DNA of 64,000 bases from Schistocephalus solidus (Eukaryota > Platyhelminthes > Cestoda > Diphyllobothriidea > Diphyllobothriidae). The translations under genes were made by a program, and so were the position numbers. Below, one piece after another: positions 57,111 to 64,000 of the stretch (the first letter of the stretch is position 1; every line of letters begins with the position of its first letter). The notes beneath the pieces were generated by a model. The model was given only the letters and a program-made list of their open reading frames with translations, was not told the DNA's origin and made no database searches. Where the stretch lies: positions 56,329 through 120,328 of the forward strand of contig WEDG01000745.1 in assembly GCA_017591395.1 (NCBI GenBank). Direction: 5' to 3'.

Positions 57111-58010
57111 TCAGAAAAATAGACAAAAGCCTGCTTCAAGTCTCCTGACCCAAAGAAATTTTAGCTTCATTAGCTGGCATCTTGTTGAGTAGGAAGTAGT
57201 TGAAAGAGTAGGAAATAGGAGATTATTTGTGAAATTTCTTTGAACATTTTCAATTTTTGAACGGCTAGATTCGTTCATCAAACCGAAGAAAGGACAGCAA
57301 AATTCAAGAATGGGAAGTACAAACATACGATAAATTCTTAATTTAATTTCAAGAAGGTAGAAATTATAAGAAATAAAACCGCAAATCTGAGCAGCTTTGG
57401 CCGTAATTCTATCGGCATGAGGCGAAAGATCTAATTTATTGGTGTAGCTTAAGCCCAAGTCCTTGATGGAGGAACATTCAATCATATGGCAACCTTCAAA
57501 GATAAGAGGTTGCGGCAGCCTTACAGGCCCAAAACTCATGTAGCGACACTTATTAGGTGAGAACTCCATTAGCCATGTGGAGCTCCAGGCCGAAAGAGCG
57601 TCTAAGTCTGAATGAATTTGTTCTAGGCACCGTTCGGTTGTAGAGTTAGAGAAGAAATAAACGCATTTGAGATCATTAGCATAAATAAAAGATTGAGAAT
57701 GTTTAACTATCGATGAAATATCATTTATATACAGTAAGAACAACAAAGGACCTAATACGGTACCTTGAAGGACACCACTAACAATCGGGGTAGCACTTGA
57801 GTATGAGGACCCTACTAAAACTTTTTGTTTTCGATCATTTAGGTATGATCTAATAAAGTCAGTAAGGGGACTACGGAATCCTATAGCTTCTAGTTTAGCT
57901 AGAAGTCGTTTATGAGGCACCTTATCGAATGCCTTACTAAGATCAAAATAGATAACTACTACAGATAGATGATCATTACGAAGAGAGGTTAGTAGATTTA
58001 GAAAAGACAT
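57111..58010 (-). pseudogene. family A ORF2 reverse transcriptase, YAND
   Basis: The longest open RT frame in the window (299 codons). Motif A FDLSKAFD is at residues 22-29, motif B GVLQGTVLGPLLF at 79-91, and motif C at 110-113 reads YAND, so the first catalytic aspartate of the YADD pair is asparagine. The thumb ends in FLWVRRLEAGFCLFF. Fingers continue upstream of 58010 in another frame (GFLPDRSCETCH at about 58050-58015). The substituted aspartate binds metal in all RTs, so activity is not expected. Confidence 0.88.
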
Positions 58011-58395
58011 GTGGCAGGTTTCACAAGAACGGTCCGGTAAGAAGCCGTGTTGGGAAAAAGTTGATAATTTTATTGCTTATGCAAAAATCCGTGATTTGTT
58101 TTTGCAATTAGTTTTCGAAGAGTTTAGCAAGAGAGGGCGTTTTTATGAACACCGCGATAGTTATGAATGTCCGAGCGGGAACCAGATTTAAAAACTGGTA
58201 TTATAATAGAAGTTTTCCAATAATCGGGGAAGAAACCATTTTCGAGAAATACTGAGTATAATTTGCTTAGTAAAGGTGGAAAATCCCTTAACTGTTTAAT
58301 AAGTGAGTTTGGAATGTTATCAGTTCCAACTGAATGTGAATTTTTTTAGGTGAGCTATTTCTTTTGAATACATGAAGGCGAGAAATTAATAGTTG

Positions 58396-59259
58396 TTAGA
58401 AGCGAATTTGAAAGCAGAGGAATTGTGGGAGTGGGGCTAGTTTCAGTGGTAAAGTGGTTGGCAAAAAAACGAGTTTAACAATTCTGCTTTTGCCCAAATC
58501 ATCTGTAACAAATTTTCTGTTACAGTCGAGTAAGGGCGGAGTTACATTCAGACGCTTAGCCGATGACCGAACATGAAAGATTTGAGCAACAGATTTGGAT
58601 GAATTGGCATCACTTAGTGCCCGAGACTCCCTACGCTTATCTCGCGCGAGCCTTATTCTCGATGCTAATTCAAATATTTGTGCAATCCTTAAATGAACTG
58701 ACAAAGAGCTTTTAGATGAATCTTTAAGTTGCTTTCGTAATTTTTTAAGTCTGTTCTGGAGAAAATGCGGAACATTAGAAGAAGCTGAATGTGAATTAAA
58801 CATCTTAAACGGGATAAAAGCCTGGATTTTTTCTGTGAGGCTCTGCAATAGCTCACGGAAAAAGTTTAGATCGTTGATTGAGAATATGCTATGCCAATCT
58901 AGAGTGCTTACGAAATTATTTACTGTTTCATGGTTTATGTTAGCAAAGTCGAGGTTATTGCATTTAAACTCAGGCTTCGTAAGAAGGGGAATTGGAAAAC
59001 AACAGTGAATTATTGCGTGATCACTTGTAAATAGATCATGATGGAAATTCATAAAGAGAGGGTGAACATCGTTTGTAAAAATTAAATCTAAAATGTTGTC
59101 ATTTCTAGTAACTGATCTGACCAGTTGGGACATGTTTGTAAAGTTAATAGTATCGACCAATTTCTGATGTTTAGGCGGAGAGGAATTTGCCTGCCAGTCA
59201 ATGTCTGGCAGATTAAAATCGCCTACGATTATTTTTGACATCAAACTGAGTGTCTGCAA
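58396..59259 (-). pseudogene. family A ORF2: EN C-terminal half and linker
   Basis: 287-codon frame. The EN end carries GDFNLPDIDWQANSS at residues 13-27 and TSDHAIIHCCFPI. The linker contains VPHFLQNRLKKLRKQLKDSS and LARDKRRESRALSDANSSKS. All readable EN residues look intact. It needs one frame change (about 59265-59320) to join the EN start, and another at about 58470-58500 (extra T) to join the pre-RT segment. Confidence 0.85.
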
Positions 59260-59311
59260 CTTTTCAAATAGTTCACAGAGCTCGCTTTCATTGCCAGAAT
59301 AACACGGAGGA

Positions 59312-59923
59312 TTATAGACACAGCCAATTACCGCTTTTTATTGTGCGGGAGGATGACTGAAGCAAAGCATACATTTCCAGAAAAGACGAAATGTTCAGAT
59401 GAAAAGGGAAATGTACAAAGGATGACTTAATATAAAGGAGGCAACCACCGCCACGTTTTTCAGCGCGGTCTTGTCGGTACAAATTGAAATTATCTATAGC
59501 AAGCGTCGAGTCAGAAATAAGAGAGTGAGCCCAGGATTCAGTGATGCACAGCACATCTGGATCAAGCTCAAAGGCTACTGTTCTAAGCTCAGCCATCTTA
59601 TTTACAACTGACCTCGCATTGAGTGAAACTAAGCTGAGCGTATTCCTGAGCGGCAGGTTACGCTCATCAGTATTTATAAAAAAAGGATAATTTGGTGGCG
59701 GAGAAGAAAAACTGGAAAGAAGAAACGAAAGGTGGGAAACAAAATTGCTCTGGTCTACAATTTGTCGAAATGTTACTGTTAAGAGAACTGAGATTATTGT
59801 ACAGCGGCATATTTGGATGAAAACCTTGGAAGGGAAGGCTATATTGTGGCGTTTGAAAGATAGGGGTGGCATAGAAATGAGATTTTGAGGGACGTTAGCG
59901 AAAATTGGCGGAAAAACGTGCAT
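59312..59923 (-). pseudogene. family A ORF2 start: EN N-terminal half
   Basis: 203-codon frame. After about 60 residues of uncertain lead sequence come LVSLNARSVVNKM (first EN motif, asparagine), LCITESWAHS (catalytic glutamate) and EKRGGGCLLYIKSSF. The frame breaks at about 59320, just after SSSRTIKSGNW. Family A copies at 41960-42211 and 50570 start the EN with the same strings. The true ORF2 start cannot be fixed, because ORF1 and ORF2 overlap here in different frames. Confidence 0.82.
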
Positions 59924-60900
59924 TTGAAAAGGAATAATTGATTTCGAAAACTGGTAGCATAATTAGAAGCCTTAAATATTTGTGGATTTCGGACAATTTT
60001 TGGGTTGGGAAAGATGCTAACGTTAGCGTTCGCAGCTGTTGTAGATGCTGAGGGGTTAGCAGGTTTCCCATCGGTAATGCCATTGCTGATCTTAAAGCCT
60101 GGATTAGCCACAGATTTAGATTTACTAGGAGTTTTCTTAGGGTTAGTAGATTTGGCAGGTATAGCCGGCATGGTTTGCTTGGGATGAGAAAGAAGTGGAG
60201 TTGACACAATTTCCCTCAAACCAGAAACAAGGTTAACGGGTGAAGATTCAGCTGGAATCGAAATTCCTGTCGATCCGGAGGGCCGTGGGCTTGCTTTTAG
60301 CTACAGGACAAACCTCTGAGATAACTTTTGGTATTGAAGGTGTAGACCAAGGCTTCTTGTTTGCTAATGAGGGTGAAACCCGACGTTCCATTGGGGTTTT
60401 ATCCCTACAGATAAACAACCTGTTTTTTTCAAATATTGAGCTGAGTGCTCATGCCTAGAGAAAATAAGGTCAACTTCAATCGCTGAAAAAGTTTGACCAG
60501 AATAGGAGGGTTTTTACTACGGGAAGATAACCTTTTAGCTTCAGCGACTTTAAAGTTAAAGCCGCACGAGTAAAGGAAATGAAATGCAACGTCCAGGGGA
60601 TTTTACTCTTGGGAACGTTTTTAAAAGAAAATTGAAACTTCTCTTATGTCGGTCAAGTGACTCAGTACTGACCATGTTTATAAAAGGCTCTAGTTTCACG
60701 CATTGTTGAGAAGTGAGTGAAGACAACTTTCCCTCAAAAATGGTACCAAGGATCGTGAAGAGAGAACCATATTTAGACATAAAGGTATTAAAGTTTTCCA
60801 GGGCGTCAAGATCTAATTTCTTCATGCTTAAGGTGGGTTGTTCTAGTGGAAGTTTTACGCGAAGAGGATGTTTGCGTCTAAGTACTGACTGGGGTTTCAT
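59839..60900 (-). pseudogene. family A ORF1, Pro/Ser-rich, frameshifted
   Basis: Two open parts, 60900-60556 (114 codons, starting MKPQSVLRRKHPLRV) and 60219-59839 (126 codons, rich in Pro, Ser, Thr and Lys: NPKKTPSKSKSVANP), with a bridging frame at about 60440-60250 (MERRVSPSLANKKPW). I see no CCHC zinc knuckle or coiled coil and cannot name a domain. Position before EN and conservation in the copy at 49945 support ORF1. Such proteins usually chaperone the element RNA, an inference here. Confidence 0.6.
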
Positions 60901-60904
60901 ATTG

Positions 60905-61408
60905 GTTTTAAAATATAAGTACTTTTCAAATCAATAATACGAAGGAAAATTGTTACTAGTAACGTTTTGCGGAATAAAAGATTTAATATTTTAAGCAAGT
61001 CACTGCAAGCAAATATCTGCTAGGTAACGAGTTTAAACTGAAAATAGAATTAGCGAAGAGGCTATGCAGGATGAAAAATTATATCAACTGGTATACCAGT
61101 TACTACAAATTATTCTTCGCTGGAAATAAGGTAAACTTACAAATTTTCAACTTTATTTCTAGAATAAGCCTTTAGATTCCGTCGTTTTGACGTAAATCTG
61201 CGAGAACTTTAATGAGGCTATGTAGGGTGAAAAAGTTTAAAAACTCTATATTTCTCCCTTTTGCAATTGCAATAACTGCAGGTATGTGCAGCTGATGATG
61301 AGGTAGAAATACAATTAACTGTCAATAATTAAGCTAATATTTTCAACAGGAAACGTAGAAATCAGTTGAAAATTTGAGAATTCACTTATCTTCAAATTTG
61401 AACCAACC
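60905..61408 (-). promoter_or_regulatory. presumed 5' UTR / internal promoter of family A
   Basis: Non-coding 5' segment of the complete A copy. No other A copy in the window reaches this far. It holds two related boxes on the plus strand, GAGGCTATGCAGGATGAAAA (about 61058) and GAGGCTATGTAGGGTGAAAA (about 61214), spaced about 156 bp. CR1-type elements must carry their own promoter here; which bases act is unknown. Confidence 0.5.
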
Positions 61409-62163
61409 GCTGCTAGTTTAGCTAGAAGTCGTTTATGAGGCACTTTATCGAATGCCTTACTAAGATCAAAATAGAAAACTACCACATAGAGATGATCATT
61501 ACGAAGAGACGTTAGTAGATTTAGAAACGACATGCGGCTGGTTTCACAAGAGCGGTCCGGTAAGAAGCCGTGTTGTGAAATGTTGATAATTTGATTGCTT
61601 ATGCAAAAATCCGTGATTTGTTTTGCAATTAGTTTTTTGAAGAGTTTAGCAAGAGAGGGCGTTTTATGAAGACCGCGCTAACTATGAATGTCCGAGCGGG
61701 AACCAGATTTAAAAACTGGTATTATAATAGAATTTTTCCAATTATCGGGGAAGAAACCATTTTTGAGAAATACTGAGAATAACTTGCTTAGTAAAGGTGG
61801 AAAATCCCTTAACGGTTTAATAAGTGAGTTTGGAATGTTATCAGTTCCAACCGAATGTTGATTTTTTAGGCGAGCTATTTCCTTTTGAATACATGAAGGC
61901 GATAAATTAATGGTTGTTACAAGCGAATTTGAAATCAGAGGAATTGTGGGAGTGGGGCTAGTTTCAGTGGTAAAGTGCTTGGCAAAAAACGAATTCAACA
62001 ACTCTGCTTTGCCCAAATCGTCTGTAACAATTTTTTGTTACAGTCGAGTAAGGGCGGAGTTACATTCAGACGCTTAGCCCATGACCGAGCATGGAAGATA
62101 TGAGCAACAGATTTGGATGAATTGCCATCACTTAGTGCCTGAGACTCCCTACGCTTAACTATC
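61409..62163 (-). pseudogene. family A linker and RT start (third layer)
   Basis: Frame 62016-61678 is the pre-RT segment (MGKAELLNSFFAKHF, HSVGTDNIPNSLIKPLRDFP, FFPDNWKNSIIIPVF) and 61533-61409 has fingers and motif A (YFDLSKAFDKVPHKRLLAKL), cut at 61409 by the inner insertion. Past the cut the frame runs on falsely into the inner element's 5' end. Codons at 62060-62110 are the end of the EN-RT linker. Confidence 0.8.
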
Positions 62164-62570
62164 GCGTTTATTCGTGGGAGAAATGGGCTAGAGTTTACAC
62201 GAAACAGGAAGCGGAGACGAGCTTCGATTCTTCTTACCCACTGAAATTTAATGTTTGCTAACTGGCATCTATCCATATAAGAGATACTGGATTCAGGAAG
62301 AGAAAAAAGTCTTCGAGTAAAAACCCTCTGAACTTTTTCAATCTTACTGCAGCCAGAGGCATTCATCGGCCCAAAGAGGGGACAGCAGTATTCCAGGATA
62401 GGAAGAACAAACATGCTGTATAGGTTTAACTTTATTTCCGGAAGGAAAAAATTATGTGATATAAAATCACATATCTGTGCAGCCTTTGCAGAAATTCGAT
62501 CTAAATTAGGCGATAACGCAAGCTTATTCGTTTAACTTAAACCTAAGTCGTTTAACTTAAACCTTAGTCT
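62164..62570 (-). pseudogene. family C RT thumb
   Basis: Readable from KLALSPNLDRISAKAAQIC through MFVLPILEYCCPLFG to WVRRIEARLRFLFRVNSS. Then the A insertion begins and the frame continues falsely into it. It matches 20350-20610 of the forward C copy. It is 5'-truncated, so the palm motifs are absent. Confidence 0.82.
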
Positions 62571-63032
62571 TTCGTTGATAGTTACCATTATTAGAATTAA
62601 ATTCTGGATCCAAAGATGCTGAAGCCTCAAGTTCACTGACGCCTTTTCACGAGATTTGGTTTCATGCGTCAGAGTAATCAAGAACGAACCATATCGACGT
62701 TTCAATATCTCATTCTGAAGTGCTATTTTAGTAGGAGTCCAATCTGCCACCTAAACTTAATTTCCTTAGCAGTTTTTTCTCCTACACTCCATTCGAAAAT
62801 GGTAGACTTTGAACTCTGCCTCCATTTTCAAGGTAGGAGGTTTTTCACTGCCTATTTTCTAGCTTACTATTAATTTCAAAACATCGCTAACTATTGACCT
62901 AACAGGACAAGTTCTTCCTACATTATTAAATATCTGTACATTTTATCTTCACAACTTTTCATAATTTTATTTCGCTACTAATATTTGTTTAGACAGTGCC
63001 TTGCCAGCGCTAACCAAAGATAAATTCTAAAT

Positions 63033-64000
63033 TCTCAAGAAACACCAAGCAGCAATATTGAAGAAAGCAGCGCGCTAGTAAATTCGACCAAAAGTAAGAT
63101 AAAAAGTGAACGGCTGGCGCACTGTGATGGATGCCAATAACTCACAACCAGAATTTTGAGATTAGAAGGAGACCTTGATCTCCTCTCCGAAATAATAGCA
63201 AAACTCATCAAGCACAACAAAATTAAATCGCCAGAACACGATGCAAAAGATCTAAAGAATATCAGCGAACTTGATTATAATCATAGAAACGAAAAATTTA
63301 AGATTGATAGACACACAATTAACTGAAACAAGAAGATATAAAGAACGAAGTCATTAGAACAAACCTCTGAGTCATTTGAAATACAGATGACCAGAAAGAA
63401 AATAAGCGAGCATGAAATTATGTCTTGCATTTTCCAGGATTGGGGAAATCTGGTGCTTTCAGAATCCGTCTGTAGAAAAGTAAATTAGCGATCGATGTCC
63501 CCAGAAAAATTGATAAACAGTAATCGTAAAGTATCTCAAACACCACGAAAGAGCGATAGCAGCACGCTCTATATATGTCCGTCGAGCTACAATGGAACAG
63601 ATCATGGTAGCCAGCGAAGTAATGGCAAAAAGAGGCCTGAGCCTTATCGACAGAACTGGATGCCACAAACGCAAATTTTGGCTCCTTGGGAGCTGTTCGA
63701 GAAAAAGCAGTATCAGAAGAACTTTCGCTATTTGAAAAATCCAAAGCGATGTCTGAAAATCAACCAGCAGGCTAACCGATGAAGACCAATTCGAACACAG
63801 TAATAAGGGCAGTAAAAATGCGCATGATTCAACCCTCCATCACACATAGAAAGCAGGATTAAGAAACAGGTTTTTTCTCTGCCAGATCATTTTGTCTTTT
63901 TGTTTAGGGAGTCACCAAGGCTACTGGTGAAATCCAAGGAAAAAGGGTAAAACACGATCTGCTGACATTCCAAAATTTATTTGAATGATTGATAAGAAGT
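63033..64000. other. unassigned sequence
   Basis: Purine-rich sequence with open frames on both strands (+ 63495-63782, 95 codons; - 63744-63418, 108 codons). The plus frame is rich in Lys, Arg, Ser and Gln, with no motif I recognise, and it may be compositional. No element tail or hairpin is present. It is the right flank of the outermost family A copy. Confidence 0.5.

Larger units (their letters stand above)
56203..61408 (-). mobile_element. CR1-like family A, complete innermost copy
   Basis: The innermost and longest A element, about 5.2 kb, with both limits fixed by the interruption of the layer outside it. In element order it has a 5' UTR (61408-about 60905), ORF1 (60900-59839), ORF2 EN (59923-about 58840), linker, RT (58010-57111), C-terminus, and a 3' UTR with hairpin and tail (56203-about 56800). 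It is the youngest layer and the best reference for family A. Frameshifts remain in ORF1 and ORF2, and RT motif C is mutated. Confidence 0.88.
54512..62163 (-). mobile_element. CR1-like family A, third layer of the nest
   Basis: Reverse A copy in two parts: 61409-62163 (linker and RT start) and 54512-56202 (RT from AIGFRS to the tail). They join exactly at CTATAGCT/GCTGCTAG, which is uninterrupted as CTATAGCTGCTAG at 13397-13409. A 3-base GCT repeat may be a minimal target duplication. The intervening 56203-61408 is a complete A copy. It is 5'-truncated at 62163 inside the host C element. Confidence 0.87.
53456..62570 (-). mobile_element. CR1-like family C, second layer of the nest
   Basis: Reverse family C copy in two parts. 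62164-62570 is the RT thumb, 5'-truncated just ahead of it. 53462-54510 is the 3' UTR and AATAAATAAATAA tail. The pieces join at the segment corresponding to 20612-20620 of the forward C copy. GCGTTAAT (54497) and GCGTTTATT (62163) at the two edges may be an imperfect 8-bp target duplication of the A inserted inside. The right edge carries a 20-bp tandem duplication (62529-62568). Confidence 0.83.
49945..63032 (+). mobile_element. CR1-like family A, outermost of a four-level nest
   Basis: Forward family A copy in two parts: 49945-53455 (ORF1 end, EN, RT, part of the 3' UTR) and 62571-63032 (rest of the 3' UTR and the ATTCTAA tail). The first part stops near CCGGACGTTCCCAG. The second picks up at CTTTCGTTGATAGTTACC, which aligns with CTTTGGATACTAACC about 35-50 bases further on in other A copies. 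Between lie nested C and A elements. It is the most decayed A copy here, with RT stops throughout 52100-53000, as expected for the oldest layer. Confidence 0.83.

Noticed and set aside
54512..58010. Simple tandem duplication of an A element
   Set aside because: The second copy is complete and its ends fall exactly where the other A copy is interrupted, with the remainder at 61409-62163. Insertion explains all pieces better than tandem duplication.
63418..63782. Overlapping frames of 95 (+) and 108 (-) codons
   Set aside because: No motif on either strand and purine-biased composition, so not supportable as genes.
1..64000. Prokaryotic operons, CRISPR arrays, phage or plasmid functions
   Set aside because: There are no long contiguous bacterial-style genes, ribosome binding sites or spaced direct repeats. 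The content is eukaryotic non-LTR retroelements.

Overview
This is a eukaryotic, intron-free-looking, AT-rich stretch that is essentially a graveyard of non-LTR retrotransposons. I recognise no intact host gene, no rRNA and no prokaryotic feature. The mix of CR1-like elements, an RTE-type element whose C-terminal region resembles those of parasitic flatworms, and a Penelope-like element fits a platyhelminth (trematode or cestode) best. That assignment is inference from remembered family resemblance, not a search result.

Three CR1-like families explain most of positions 9,236-44,045 and 48,641-63,032. I call them A (3' tail of ATTCTAA-type repeats, about 5.2 kb full length), B (tail of AATA repeats, about 4.7 kb, with a sister subfamily B2 tailed by ATT repeats) and C (tail of TTTA repeats). 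Each has, where preserved, an ORF1, an ORF2 with an AP-type endonuclease (EN) and a reverse transcriptase (RT), and a 3' UTR. All copies I examined are broken by stops, frameshifts or lost catalytic residues.

Layout: 1-9,235 is mostly unassigned, with an RTE relic (2,488-3,412), a 17-bp-arm hairpin (4,812-4,854) and an (ACT)n microsatellite (7,522-7,734). 9,236-22,150 holds a forward and a reverse B element meeting tail to tail, the first split by an A copy and the second split by an A copy and a C copy. 22,700-29,905 is a three-level nest: B2 holds B2, which holds a near full-length B. 29,928-33,312 is an inverted duplicate of 13,941-17,232 at about 99% identity. 37,041-42,300 is an A element carrying an inverted A copy, making a long palindrome. 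42,305-42,950 is a Penelope-like RT fragment. 44,046-48,640 is unassigned. 49,945-63,032 is a four-level nest: A(+) holds C(-), which holds A(-), which holds a complete A(-).

The main discoveries are structural. The nests give a relative order of insertion events, and the decay of reading frames fits that order. Several pairs of copies inside the window are far more alike than others, which suggests recent local duplication or gene conversion. All families share a 3' UTR hairpin (GCAGT...CTCCT paired with AGGAG...ACTGC), and A and B extend its stem with different but still complementary bases. This points to a conserved RNA structure, plausibly the RT recognition signal. Identities and alignments were judged by eye.
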